The notes: generated from the letters alone by a model not told the origin. Positions 51,758 to 60,390 are shown, counted from the first letter of the stretch. The stretch is DNA of 64,000 nt from Allocoleopsis franciscana PCC 7113 (GCF_000317515.1 NC_019738.1:7032001-7096000), one strand, 5' to 3'. Numbers and translations are program-made.

Positions 51758-52290
51758 TCTGATTTCAAAAGTTCAATCGCTTCGTCACACCAAGTCATCC
51801 AATCCATCTCGTAACCAATGCCCTTGCGGAGAGTTAGATAATGAAACTTGTTAGCTTGGGAAAGGGATTGAGGATTTTGAAAGAATTCGTCTTCTATATC
51901 TTGGTAAGTCTTTAATCGTTCCTGGTGAAGTTGGCGATGACGCTGTAATTCTGCCAAAATCGTCTCTTTAGGAGCTAGATAGCCAGCGAAGATTTTAACC
52001 AATAAATCGTCTTTGATGGGAATCGGTTCCCCGGGTTGAACCATCCACTCAATCAACTGTTGCTTTCCGACTTCTGTAACGCTGTAGAGCTTTTTATCGG
52101 GGCGGTTTTCTTGAGCAATGACCTCTGCACTAATCCAGCCTTGTTCTTCGAGTTTGGTCAGTTCCCGATAAATTTGCTGGTGGGTGGCTTTCCAAAAAAA
52201 ACCAACTGAAGACTCAAATCGCTTTCCCAAGTCATAGCCACTCGCGGGGCATTCAATCAGGGAGACTAAAATCGCGTGCGCGATCGCCAT
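51754..52290 (-). CDS. PadR-family transcriptional regulator
   Basis: About 178 residues from ATG 52290 (the frame opens earlier, but MAIAHAILVSLIECPASGYDLGKRFESSVGFFW is the usual PadR start). The winged-helix domain includes ATHQQIYRELTKLEEQGWISAEVIAQENRPDKKLYSVTEVG. The C-terminal helical part (QLIEWMVQPGEPIPIKDDLLVKIFAGYL) forms the dimer. PadR proteins respond to phenolic or other ligands. The gene is first in a two-gene unit with rbsK, and its ribosome binding region holds a HIP1 site (GCGATCGC near 52279). Confidence 0.88.
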   Translation of the reverse strand: MAIAHAILVSLIECPASGYDLGKRFESSVGFFWKATHQQIYRELTKLEEQGWISAEVIAQENRPDKKLYSVTEVGKQQLIEWMVQPGEPIPIKDDLLVKIFAGYLAPKETILAELQRHRQLHQERLKTYQDIEDEFFQNPQSLSQANKFHYLTLRKGIGYEMDWMTWCDEAIELLKSE

Positions 52291-52380
52291 AACTCTAAAT
52301 ACTCGACAATGCAACTTTTTGAGTATACATGTTACCTTTTGAAAATTGGGAATAGGCAATCAGTAAGCAGTTTTAACTTG

Positions 52381-52412
52381 CATTACCCATTACCCATTAC
52401 CCATTACCCATT
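52381..52412. repeat. Heptameric CATTACC tandem repeats
   Basis: Four to five consecutive TTACCCA units in an A/T- and C-rich tract between the BioD-like gene end and the PadR start. A related shorter array is at 47030-47051. Confidence 0.88.
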
Positions 52413-52414
52413 CT

Positions 52415-53509
52415 CTAAGAATGTGCTGACACGACGGCTTCTAAACCCAACTGACTCATCAGGCGATCAATGTCAAAGTACTGTTCCATCAGTTGTTGAA
52501 TGCACTGCACTTTGATGGGTTCGTGGAGGCGTACCTGACCAAAGGCACGGTCAATAATTTCCACGGTGGTGAGTGTATCTAGGTCAACTGACAAAACAGG
52601 GATTTCTAACTCTTCGGCGCGGTTGAGGATAAACGGTTGGGGTGGCATGTGACCCGTGAGGACGAGACACTGGGTCGAGGTTTCAAGCGCTGCCATCTGA
52701 ATATCTGCGCGATCGCCTCCTGTTATCACTGCCATATTATTTCGCTTGCGGAAATACCCTAAAGCAGCATTAACATTCATTGCCCCAATTGTCAAACTTT
52801 CTACCATCAAATCCAAGCGATCAGAACGACAAAGCACTTCCGCTTGCAACTGATGTACCAATTCCCGAACGCTGACACTACGTAATAGTGGACTTCTGGG
52901 TAACATCCCCAACACAGGAATTCCCTGGCGTTCTAGAAATGTTCGCACGGTTGATTGAGCCATCGACAGTTGCTCAGGCGGAATATCATTAATCACAACT
53001 CCCAGCAAATGCTTACCCAGGCGTTCTTTAGCCGACAACAGAGTCTCTACGATCAAAATGGAGTGAAATCGAGCCACAAGCAGGACAGTAGCGTCAATTT
53101 CTTGAGCGACCTCCAGCAACGATAAGTCAAACAAACTCCCCTCACTCAGAGTTCCTGGCCCTTCCAACAACATTAAATCGCCGCTGGGTTCTTGAATGTA
53201 CTGTTTTAGAGATTGACGATAATTAGTTGAGTCCTCTCCCCGCAGGCGTTTTTGAATCGCCTCGGCGTCCAAAGAGAGCAGAGGGGAACATACCCGCTTT
53301 TGCGGCAAATTGAGTACTTCCGGGATAAACCGGACATCTTCTTCCATTCCATTCGGGCAATCATCTTTCAGACACGTTCCGAGTGGTTTCCCATAGGCGA
53401 TGTCTAGCCCTTTTTGTTTCAACTGATGAGCAACGCCCAAGATAGTCGCTGACTTACCACAGTAAGCTTCTGTTGACCCGACCAGCAAATATTTCGCGGA
53501 TTTTGTCAC
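52415..53509 (-). CDS. BioD-like/DRTGG-domain phosphotransacetylase-family protein
   Basis: A 364-aa protein. The N-terminal domain is a P-loop ATPase resembling dethiobiotin synthetase: LLVGSTEAYCGKSATILGVAHQLKQKG with an unusual AYCGKS loop, then MLLEGPGTLSEGSLFDLSLLEVA. The C-terminal part is a DRTGG domain (ITGGDRADIQMAALETSTQCLVLTGHM). This architecture is the N-terminal part of some Pta enzymes, but without the catalytic PTA_PTB domain; cyanobacterial members are usually called phosphotransacetylase family proteins. The role is unknown, perhaps nucleotide sensing. The gene follows the EbsA-like gene. Confidence 0.82.
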   Translation of the reverse strand: MTKSAKYLLVGSTEAYCGKSATILGVAHQLKQKGLDIAYGKPLGTCLKDDCPNGMEEDVRFIPEVLNLPQKRVCSPLLSLDAEAIQKRLRGEDSTNYRQSLKQYIQEPSGDLMLLEGPGTLSEGSLFDLSLLEVAQEIDATVLLVARFHSILIVETLLSAKERLGKHLLGVVINDIPPEQLSMAQSTVRTFLERQGIPVLGMLPRSPLLRSVSVRELVHQLQAEVLCRSDRLDLMVESLTIGAMNVNAALGYFRKRNNMAVITGGDRADIQMAALETSTQCLVLTGHMPPQPFILNRAEELEIPVLSVDLDTLTTVEIIDRAFGQVRLHEPIKVQCIQQLMEQYFDIDRLMSQLGLEAVVSAHS

Positions 53510-53544
53510 CCCTTCTTTCTCTCCTAATCAGTTTCAAATGGTGC

Positions 53545-53919
53545 TTACTCGTCAATCCGTAGCAGCTTGCGATAGAATGCCTGAGAAAAATCTGACAGGC
53601 GCGATCGCTTAAAATTCATAATTACTTCAATTAAGTAATTGATAAACTCAGAATTTGCCATAGTGACTTCGTAACTGAGGTCGGCGTTGCCATCAAACTG
53701 TAATCGGCAGCGAGTCAGTTCTGAAGGAAGCTTGGAGACGAACCAGGTAGCGACAAAGGGGATGCTATCACCACCTTCTATCCGGCGCTGACCTTCAAGG
53801 GAACCCTGTTGATACAGACTAATGGCTAAGGGTAAGACGTTGCGCTTTGCACCCTGATAGTAGGGCATGTAAACACCTACGGCTGCTTTGTCGGCAGGCT
53901 GAAGTTTTTCGATGGACAT
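53545..53919 (-). CDS. Possible EbsA-like type IV pilus assembly protein
   Basis: A 124-aa protein starting MSIEKLQPADKAAVGVYMPYYQGAKRNVLPLAISLYQQGSLEGQRRIEGG, with VATWFVSKLPSELTRCRLQFDGNADLSYEV in the middle. From memory this resembles EbsA of Synechococcus elongatus, a soluble protein of the type IV pilus/biofilm suppression complex; I could not compare sequences. No signal or membrane segment. A name should be confirmed by search. If right, it would interact with PilB/PilC at the pilus base. Confidence 0.5.
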   Translation of the reverse strand: MSIEKLQPADKAAVGVYMPYYQGAKRNVLPLAISLYQQGSLEGQRRIEGGDSIPFVATWFVSKLPSELTRCRLQFDGNADLSYEVTMANSEFINYLIEVIMNFKRSRLSDFSQAFYRKLLRIDE

Positions 53920-54181
53920 ACGCGAATTCTTTATAAACGTCCGTTAAGGAGAGCGTGTTCGATGCTCACTGACCGTCAAGTCTAGTGAAAGTATAGGAAT
54001 GAGGCAAAGGGAATGATTGCAGGAAAACTACTCATTTTGGTAAATGTATGTTTTCTCGTGTAAAGGTAATATTCTCATTTAAGCATTTGGGCTGGGTAGA
54101 ATCCTGTAAGAGCAACTTTTGTTTTAATCTAGTCGGCTTGGGGTCTAGTTTTCAGCGCCATGTTTGCAACATCGAGTCGTG

Positions 54182-54391
54182 TCATAGTAACGGGTCATTC
54201 AGCAACTGCGCCGTTAAGTTAATGAGTGAATGATGAGACTGACGCTGAGCTTGAACACTGCTAAAGGTTTGTACAATTGGCTCTAAGCAACGTTTGGCAT
54301 CTTCGTAATACTTGAGCGCACCCGCTTGATAGGCTCCTCTAGCACCGCCACCGACTAAGACAAGTCCAACTTGGGGAGTAGCAGATTTCAT
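54182..54391 (-). pseudogene. Patatin-like phospholipase with internal deletion
   Basis: From ATG 54391 a 69-residue frame starts with SATPQVGLVLVGGGARGAYQAGALKY, the patatin oxyanion-hole motif (DGGGxRG-like). It then passes directly into a helical tail (YEDAKRCLEPIVQTFSSVQAQ). The GxSxG nucleophile and the DGG/A catalytic Asp are absent. A patatin of this kind normally has about 250-350 residues, so I infer a large internal deletion. It overlaps the previous gene's stop (TTGA arrangement) and lies in a degraded two-gene locus. Confidence 0.6.
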
Positions 54392-54396
54392 GAATT

Positions 54397-55224
54397 TCAA
54401 CGTCTGGATAGGATGGTTACACAGTCATTAGCGGTTTCTTCAATGACGGTGGTGATAAATTCTCGTGCATCAGTGGTGCGGGAGACGGAGCCAATTTGGG
54501 CGCGACAGAGGGCGATCGCACTTTGCCCCGGTTTACTCGGTCTTGCTTCTTCTGGTAATGTTGCGAGTTCTAGGGTTGTTCCTAGCGCAAACAATAGGGG
54601 TGTATTGTGAAGGCGCTGTTGCGGGATTGAGCGAACTTCGAGTAAGGCGGCTGAGAGGTTGCGATCGCTTTCTACCATTGGTTTCCAAGAGTAATCCAGC
54701 AAGTCAGCGAGTCCAAAGAAGCTTTGAGGTAGTTGTTTGCTGGTAGAGAGGATTTTATTAACCAGTAACGAGCGATACCGAGTGGTATCTCCTGTTTCCA
54801 GTTCATAGGTGGCGACGGAACTGCTGAAGACTTCCCGTGCTAACAAGGCGACTTGCACCGCCCAAGGTAGTTTGGTGTAAGTTTGTTCTGCTGCCCAAGC
54901 GGTTACAATTCTGTCTAAGTCTTCATTGGCAGCAACGCGCACTTCTAGCTTCTGTACTCGCGCTTCCAGTTCGTTGAGTCTGGTGCCAACTTGTTGAGCG
55001 AGGCGATCGAGTCCTTGAGTGAGTGCCAGCAGTGCGTCTTCTTGGATTTGCAGTCTTTGTTTTTGGCGGCGAATGGCGTCACGCGCTTCTAGTAAGGACT
55101 GCTGGGTAACTTCTAGGGCGACTTGGCTAATGTGAAGTGAGTCAGTGAGTTCTAGTACCCACTGATGTAGTGCTTCTTGCCCTGCGATGAGGTTGCCATC
55201 GAGGAGGATTTGGCGTTTGCCCAA
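54397..55224 (-). CDS. Coiled-coil hypothetical protein, N-terminus probably missing
   Basis: A 275-aa protein whose only available start is TTG 55224. The frame reads MGKRQILLDGNLIAGQEALHQWVLELTDSLHISQVALEVTQQS, a coiled coil continues (EARDAIRRQKQRLQIQEDALLALTQGLDRLAQQVGTRL), and a helical C-terminal domain includes WAVQVALLAREVFSSSVATYELETGD. Homologues of this shape may carry additional N-terminal residues, and the sequence just upstream (AAATATC/GATATTT inverted repeat) interrupts the frame. I do not recognise a named family. It could still be functional from TTG. Confidence 0.55.
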   Translation of the reverse strand: MGKRQILLDGNLIAGQEALHQWVLELTDSLHISQVALEVTQQSLLEARDAIRRQKQRLQIQEDALLALTQGLDRLAQQVGTRLNELEARVQKLEVRVAANEDLDRIVTAWAAEQTYTKLPWAVQVALLAREVFSSSVATYELETGDTTRYRSLLVNKILSTSKQLPQSFFGLADLLDYSWKPMVESDRNLSAALLEVRSIPQQRLHNTPLLFALGTTLELATLPEEARPSKPGQSAIALCRAQIGSVSRTTDAREFITTVIEETANDCVTILSRR

Positions 55225-55385
55225 AAAATATCAGACCGTAAAAACACCGATATTTTCCTAACCAAATATCCCAACTATCAGTAATAACGCTGAAGCAGAA
55301 TACAAGTATATTGTAGGGGCACGACATGTGGTACCCCTACCCTGTAGCCTAAGCCAATAACAACCGCTATATTCTTAGAAATCCC

Positions 55386-57050
55386 TTAATCTGCCTGCAA
55401 CTGGCTGTTTACAAAAAACTCAGGACGTTCTGAATATTGCTGGCTGATAGGGCTTACTTTCAACTCATCCGTTTGGGTTTGGATATAGCGATAGAGCCGA
55501 TTTAGTGCGTTCACATAGGCATAAGCTGATGCCACCACAATATCGGTATCCGATGCCTGTCCAGAGAAAATTCGCTCCTGATGTCTGAGGCGAATCGTCA
55601 CCGTTCCCAGCGCATCAATACCCTGTGTCACCGACTGAACCGAGAATTCAATCAGTTGATTGGGAATCTGTACCAATCGATTAATCGCTTGATACACCGC
55701 ATCCACCGGCCCCGTACCCACAGCCGCATCTGTGCGAATTTCCCCACTGGGATTCATCACCGTAACCGTTGCCGTCGGGCAGGCGCAGTCGCCACAAATG
55801 ACTTGGACATGTTCGAGTTGAAAACCTTGTTCCACTTGAGGTAGTGTTTCATCACGGACGATCGCTTCCAAATCCCAATCGGATACTTCCTTTTTCTTAT
55901 CCGCTACTTCTTTGAAGCGATGAAAGGCTTTATTCAGTTCATCCTCACTCAGATTAAAACCCAACTCTTGCAAGCGAGTGCGGAAGGCGTTACGTCCGGA
56001 GTGTTTCCCCAAAACAATTTGGTTCTCCGACAAACCAATGGCAGCCGCGTCCATAATCTCATAGGTTTCTCGGTGCTTGAGGACGCCATCTTGGTGAATC
56101 CCCGACTCGTGGGCAAAGGCGTTTGCTCCCACGATTGCCTTGTTGGGCTGAACCAGAATTCCTGTAGATTGGGAGACTAAACGAGAGGTTTTGTAAATTT
56201 CCTGAGTATTAATGCGGGTGAGGGGTGCGTCTGACTCAACCGGACGACCGAAATAAGGGTTGAAATCTGCCTTGCGAACCTGCAATGCCATGACAATTTC
56301 TTCCAAGGCGGTATTACCTGCGCGTTCGCCAATGCCGTTAATCGTGCATTCCACCTGACGGACGCCGTTTTCAATCGCCGCTAGGGCGTTGGCGGTGGCT
56401 AAACCCAAATCGTTTTGGGCGTGAACGGACATAATTACACGATCGCTATTCGGGACATTTGCTCGAATCCCCTGAATCAATGCACCCATGTCTTTCGGGG
56501 TAGAGTAGCCGACGGTATCGGGGATGTTCAGTGTGGTTGCACCAGCGGCGATCGCACGTTCTAATACTTGATACAAGAACTCCCGATCTGAGCGAGTGGC
56601 GTCCATCGGCGAGAATTCCACATCCTCGACAAACGACTTGGCATAGGCAACCATTTCTTCTGCGATCGCCAATACCTCACTTCGAGACTTTCTCAACTGA
56701 TGCTTGAGATGAATGTCTGAGGTAGAAATGAACACATGAATTCGGGGATGGGCAGCGGGTTTCAAGGCTTCCGCCGCCGCTTGAATATCTTTGCGAATGG
56801 CTCTCGCCAAACTACAAATAACCGGCCCACCGGGCACTCCAACTTGTTGGGCAATGGTTCTTACTGCTGCAAAATCGCCAGGACTAGAAACCGCAAATCC
56901 CGCTTCTATCACATCCACCCCTAGGAGAGCCAGTTGATGAGCGATCGCCAGTTTCTCTTCCACATTCAGGGTTGCGCCCGGTGACTGTTCGCCATCCCGT
57001 AGCGTGGTGTCGAAGATAATCACTCGGTCGGGTTGAGGTTGAATGCTCAT
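55386..57050 (-). CDS. leuA: 2-isopropylmalate synthase
   Basis: A 554-aa LeuA. The catalytic metal site is [24 protein letters not shown] at the N-terminus. Later HMGL motifs include [60 protein letters not shown] and [16 protein letters not shown]-terminal LeuA dimer domain follows (about 415-540, site of leucine feedback). The enzyme condenses acetyl-CoA with 2-oxoisovalerate in leucine synthesis. The divergent GntR gene with a palindromic operator suggests additional control. Length and motifs are normal. Confidence 0.97.
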   Translation of the reverse strand: MSIQPQPDRVIIFDTTLRDGEQSPGATLNVEEKLAIAHQLALLGVDVIEAGFAVSSPGDFAAVRTIAQQVGVPGGPVICSLARAIRKDIQAAAEALKPAAHPRIHVFISTSDIHLKHQLRKSRSEVLAIAEEMVAYAKSFVEDVEFSPMDATRSDREFLYQVLERAIAAGATTLNIPDTVGYSTPKDMGALIQGIRANVPNSDRVIMSVHAQNDLGLATANALAAIENGVRQVECTINGIGERAGNTALEEIVMALQVRKADFNPYFGRPVESDAPLTRINTQEIYKTSRLVSQSTGILVQPNKAIVGANAFAHESGIHQDGVLKHRETYEIMDAAAIGLSENQIVLGKHSGRNAFRTRLQELGFNLSEDELNKAFHRFKEVADKKKEVSDWDLEAIVRDETLPQVEQGFQLEHVQVICGDCACPTATVTVMNPSGEIRTDAAVGTGPVDAVYQAINRLVQIPNQLIEFSVQSVTQGIDALGTVTIRLRHQERIFSGQASDTDIVVASAYAYVNALNRLYRYIQTQTDELKVSPISQQYSERPEFFVNSQLQAD

Positions 57051-57108
57051 AACTGTGCTCCCGTAATTTCAAGCAAAGAGACGATTAGACAAGGTGTCTG
57101 TTTTTTGG

Positions 57109-57131
57109 ATATTGTAGATTGTATACAATAT
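57109..57131. promoter_or_regulatory. Nested palindromic operator between leuA and gntR
   Basis: A perfect inverted repeat, ATATTGTA at 57109-57116 and TACAATAT at 57124-57131, encloses the perfect 12-bp palindrome ATTGTATACAAT at 57118-57129. TTGTATACAA is a typical GntR-family (FadR type) binding core (GT-N2-AC). It lies 12 bases before the regulator start and 58 bases before leuA, so it may control both genes. Confidence 0.7.
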
Positions 57132-57143
57132 ACATCATAAAGT

Positions 57144-57824
57144 ATGAACTTAGGTGACCTAGCCGCTAACGTGCTGCAACAGCAACGCAGCACCCCCGAT
57201 TTAATTGCCGATGCGTTGCGAGAGGCGATTTTGCGGGGTATTTTTCAGGAAGGGCAATCCCTGAGACAGGATGAAATCGCGGCTCAGTTTGGGGTGAGTC
57301 GAATCCCCGTGCGGGAGGCACTACGGCAATTAGAAGCAGAAGGGTTGGTGACGCTGCAACTCAATCGAGGGGCAACAGTATCAGCACTCTCTCCCGCAGA
57401 GGCTCAAGAAATTTGTGAGATTCGCAGCGCCTTAGAAACAACAGCGATTCAACTAGCGATTCCCCAGTTGAGGGAATCGGATTTAGAAAAAGCGGCATTA
57501 ATTTTGGATGCCACGAATCAGACGACAGATGCGGCACGTTGGGCGACATTGAACTGGGAATTCCATGCGGTGCTTTACACTCCAGCCAATCGCCCTCGAC
57601 TATTGACGATGATTAAAACCTTACACGTTAATATCGATCGCTACGTTCGGCTTCAGATGGAGAAGATGAATTACCTGGAGAAGTCGCAAAAGGAACATTA
57701 CCAACTGCTGGATGCCTGTCGTCAACGAGATGCTAAAGCGGCAGTCAAGGTACTGAAACGACACATCGACACCGCCGGAGAGGAACTGGTGGCTTACTTG
57801 GAACAAAATAGAAGCGATCGCTAA
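57144..57824 (+). CDS. GntR-family regulator with FCD domain
   Basis: A 226-aa regulator. Residues about 18-85 hold the winged HTH: LIADALREAILRGIFQEGQSLRQDEIAAQFGVSRIPVREALRQLEAEGLVTLQLNRGATVS. Residues about 95-220 are an FCD effector domain (LRSALETTAIQLAIPQL, WEFHAVLYTPANRPRLL, and KEHYQLLDACRQRDAKAAVKVLKRHIDTAGEEL) with the metal-binding His residues expected of the VanR/FadR group. It probably binds an organic acid. It is divergent from leuA with the palindrome at 57109-57131 between them, suggesting autoregulation and control of leuA. Confidence 0.92.
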   Translation: MNLGDLAANVLQQQRSTPDLIADALREAILRGIFQEGQSLRQDEIAAQFGVSRIPVREALRQLEAEGLVTLQLNRGATVSALSPAEAQEICEIRSALETTAIQLAIPQLRESDLEKAALILDATNQTTDAARWATLNWEFHAVLYTPANRPRLLTMIKTLHVNIDRYVRLQMEKMNYLEKSQKEHYQLLDACRQRDAKAAVKVLKRHIDTAGEELVAYLEQNRSDR

Positions 57825-58125
57825 AATTGTGCGATCTGCGCTTACTCTTTCAGAGTCGCTTTGCTAACGCAGCAGCGCTTCGCTATCGCTTAAACTCATG
57901 AATTGAAAGTTGAATCCCCTAACCCACCCTCACCAATATCAACAGACCAGCACTCGGTAGTAACTTTAACAATGCCCTGTACGCTTGTAACAATACTAGG
58001 CTTAATTTGTTAATTTTGACATGGCCTCTCATGCCGAATCAGCGTTTTAGCGCTGAAGCTAAATACCAAATTAACCCATTTGGCAGGTTTTGTGCTCGCT
58101 TCTCTTGACTTGGCTACCAACTTGT
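57825..58125. other. Intergenic stretch, repeats only
   Basis: About 300 bases. A palindrome-like sequence near 58041 (CAGCGTTTTAGCGCTGAAG) is related to the repeat at 12405-12438. No gene, RNA or terminator is evident. Confidence 0.5.
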
Positions 58126-58584
58126 TCAATCCATAAGTTCAGTATTCCAGTTTGATGATTGGATTTTCGTATCTAATTCTCGGCATTCTCTGGAAAGTCG
58201 ATCCGTTTGCGTTTGCAGTTCGGCAACATTAACTGTACTGAAAGACTTGATTTCAGAGGCACTATACCGATCTTGCTGATAAGCGGCGGCATCAACGAGA
58301 GAAGTATATACACTGCGCTTGAGTAAGAGTGTATCTCTCTGCGCCAAAGCATCAGATATCGTCATCCCCTCTTCCAGATTTGTGAGTGAATTAGTTTTGT
58401 TGATTCTCTGAATCAAGTCTACCAATTGATTAATCGTCGCGTCTAATTCTGCGATGAGTGCTTGCGGCTGTTCTGGAGGCGTTTCTCCTTCCTGAACTTT
58501 AGCACTTCTTACTAATCGTTGCCGCAACTGTTCAATTCTTTTTTGACAATCCGCTCTGAGTATTAACGCTTCAGCCAATTTCAT
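58126..58584 (-). CDS. DIP1984 family protein
   Basis: A 152-aa helical protein from ATG 58584. AGGAGG lies 8 bases before this ATG; the GTG at 58593 overlaps the Shine-Dalgarno and is rejected. The sequence MKLAEALILRADCQKRIEQLRQRLVRSAKVQEGETPPEQ, then TISDALAQRDTLLLKRSVYTSLVDAA, matches the DIP1984/septicolysin-like family (DUF6847). The family forms coiled helical bundles with no proven activity. It follows a frameshifted gene by 25 bases on the same strand. Confidence 0.82.
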   Translation of the reverse strand: MKLAEALILRADCQKRIEQLRQRLVRSAKVQEGETPPEQPQALIAELDATINQLVDLIQRINKTNSLTNLEEGMTISDALAQRDTLLLKRSVYTSLVDAAAYQQDRYSASEIKSFSTVNVAELQTQTDRLSRECRELDTKIQSSNWNTELMD

Positions 58585-58608
58585 CTCTAACACCTCCTAT
58601 ATCAATTA

Positions 58609-58927
58609 TTATTTGGCTATTACCAGAGATTCTTGAAGTATTTGAATCAGTTCTCTGGCAAAACGAACGGTACAAGCAACCAGTTGAGCATTTTCGGGAG
58701 TAAGGGCGATACAAAACTCCTACAATATCGTTTTCGTCGCGAACTGGGATGAAATCAAAAGCTTTGAGTTCAGGATGGGTAAGAACTTCTTCAACAACGT
58801 CACTCACCTTGCAGGTTTTGAGGTCAAATGTGGCAATAAGGGCGACATGCATTCCTGCTTCCATTGCTGAGAGGGCTTGATTTATACCTGCTTCTAAAGG
58901 CTGACTTGCCCACGGCGTTATCGACAT
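58609..58927 (-). pseudogene. CBS-domain-like gene with probable frameshift
   Basis: From ATG 58927 (strong AGGAGGG ribosome binding site) the frame reads SITPWASQPLEAGINQALSAMEAG, then VALIATFDLKTCKVSDVVEEVLTHPELKAFDFIPVRDENDIVGVL, which resembles a CBS-type domain. Near 58705 the frame goes on into Cys/Arg-rich text (YRPYSRKCSTG). A shift of one base gives instead a protein-like end, IALTPENAQLVACTVRFAREL then IQILQES, stopping at TAA 58609-58611 just before the DIP1984 ribosome binding site. I infer a single frameshift in a gene of about 105 codons; a sequencing error is possible. Confidence 0.55.
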
Positions 58928-58961
58928 TTCTATCCCTCCTGATGGTAAGGATTACACCAAT

Positions 58962-59429
58962 TTAATCATCATAGTGGTAGGTTTGTAACCCTTTTATATT
59001 TTCTCGTTCAATTAATAATCTTCCAATTGTTAAATGTAAAGACATAGAATTCAGTGACTGTAAGCCCAGTTCTTGGCGCATTTCGTCGCATTTAGGACAA
59101 TAAACATCAAGCCAAACGTGCCTGCCATTGTCGTATCTTAAATAATTTGAATAACGAAATCCAATTTCTAGAGCCTCATATTTGCCCCAAAAAGACTTCT
59201 TTGGAGGTTCCTCCCCTCTAATCCATGTAATATGAGCGCCCCACGCCGAACCTTTCTGAATGGCAATCCCTTCTTTAAAAAGGAGCCACTTATAATACCT
59301 GAGAATTTCATTATCGCATTCTAAAATTGCCCACCAAGGCTCAAAGTATTTACCTTTTTTAGGGTCATAGGTTATTTTCCCACTTGAGGAAAAACAATAA
59401 TAGTCTAAGACATGAATTTTTTTATTCAT
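58962..59429 (-). CDS. Putative 2H phosphoesterase-like protein
   Basis: A 155-aa protein with two H-x-T motifs: HIT at residues 66-68 (GSAWGAHITWIRG) and HLT at 132-134 (SLHLTIGR), 66 residues apart, which is the signature of the 2H phosphoesterase superfamily (LigT, CPDase, RNA-repair relatives). A CPKC pair lies at about 111-114. The protein is aromatic-rich (FEPWWAILECDNEILRYYKWLLF) and has no membrane segment. Phage and RNA-repair relatives exist, but the substrate is unknown. There is no clear ribosome binding site for ATG 59429. It sits in a mosaic of small and broken genes. Confidence 0.55.
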   Translation of the reverse strand: MNKKIHVLDYYCFSSSGKITYDPKKGKYFEPWWAILECDNEILRYYKWLLFKEGIAIQKGSAWGAHITWIRGEEPPKKSFWGKYEALEIGFRYSNYLRYDNGRHVWLDVYCPKCDEMRQELGLQSLNSMSLHLTIGRLLIERENIKGLQTYHYDD

Positions 59430-59485
59430 CGCTCTAAGTCGGCGGTGGATGTGAAAATCTCATAAATGTAAAAGACACAGGTGTA

Positions 59486-59566
59486 CTAATGGAAAAGATG
59501 AATACCAATTTCATTTTCAGGCGCTACAGTTTCACTACCCAACCCCTTTACAGATACTTTGGTCAT
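59486..59566 (-). CDS. 26-codon open frame with strong ribosome binding site
   Basis: ATG at 59566 is preceded at 8 bases by AAGGAGAT, a good Shine-Dalgarno. The peptide starts MTKVSVKGLGSETV and ends GIHLFH, with the stop TAG at 59486-59488. It may be a truncated gene start or a genuine small peptide. The next gene downstream is the 2H phosphoesterase-like gene after 57 bases. No known family. Confidence 0.35.
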   Translation of the reverse strand: MTKVSVKGLGSETVAPENEIGIHLFH

Positions 59567-59635
59567 TTGGATTATCTCCTTAAAAAGGTCGAGTTTACCT
59601 TCTGTATTACGTCCCGCATGGATTAACTGCATGGA

Positions 59636-59800
<165 letters not shown>

Positions 59801-59802
59801 TT

Positions 59803-59852
59803 AGTCCTCTTAAGAGGACTTTTGCTATGAGCCAAGGAATTAATTCCTTGGC
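59803..59852. repeat. Double perfect-palindrome repeat element
   Basis: AGTCCTCTTAAGAGGACT (59803-59820, 18 bp perfect) is followed after 10 bases by a 22-bp perfect palindrome at 59831-59852, whose left half is GCCAAGGAATT. The layout is that of a short dispersed palindromic repeat of cyanobacteria. It lies at the broken end of the fragment at 59636-59797 and upstream of the bL12-like gene's 3' end. Confidence 0.8.
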
Positions 59853-59887
59853 GGATAAGTGGGTAGCTGCAAGATGTGAGATATAAC

Positions 59888-60274
59888 TTACTTGAGAGAA
59901 ACTTTTGCCCCTGCTGCTTCCAATTGTTGCTTGATGTCTTCAGCGGCGTCGAGTTCAACAGCTTCTTTTACCACTTTTGGTGCTGACTCCACAAAGTCTT
60001 TCGCTTCCTTCAAAGCTAAACCCGTCAAAGTTCGTACTACCTTAAGAATTGCAATCTTCTTATCAGCAGGGACTTCCTCTAACACCACATCAAACTCGGT
60101 CTGTAGAGGTTCATCACCTACCACAATCTCTGGCTGAATTGGAATTCCAGGTATCACCTTAGTTGTTGAAGCATCTACACCAAAAGTCTCTTCAATCTGC
60201 TTAACAAGTTCAGATGTTTCGAGTATTGTTAAGGATTTTAACTGCTCCAGAATTTCCATCGTCTTAACAGACAT
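59888..60274 (-). CDS. Divergent ribosomal protein bL12 (L7/L12) paralogue
   Basis: A 128-aa protein with the bL12 layout. An N-terminal dimerisation helix (MEILEQLKSLTILETSELVKQIEETFGVD) leads to a short hinge and a C-terminal domain FDVVLEEVPADKKIAILKVVRTLTGLALKEAKDFVESAPKVVKEAVELDAAEDIKQQLEAAGAKVSLK, close to the standard one. The hinge is unusual: in place of the Ala/Gly-rich flexible linker it has VIPGIPIQPEIVVGDEPLQ. The gene is not next to rplJ, rplA or rpoB. Strong ribosome binding site TAGGAGGGT. It may be a second bL12 with altered stalk flexibility or an unrelated use of the fold. Confidence 0.82.
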   Translation of the reverse strand: MSVKTMEILEQLKSLTILETSELVKQIEETFGVDASTTKVIPGIPIQPEIVVGDEPLQTEFDVVLEEVPADKKIAILKVVRTLTGLALKEAKDFVESAPKVVKEAVELDAAEDIKQQLEAAGAKVSLK

Positions 60275-60390
60275 GGCTACCCTCCTATACTTCCTATAAA
60301 AAATGAATAATTAATCAATTACTCGCTTGGTTACCCTAAGCGTTTTATTGATGCTCACATCTTGCACTACCCCCCTAGCCCCCCTTATGA

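Noticed and set aside
52381-52412. Possible CRISPR array
   Set aside because: The repeats are 7-bp tandem heptamers without spacers, so this is an STRR array; no CRISPR or cas genes occur in the window.
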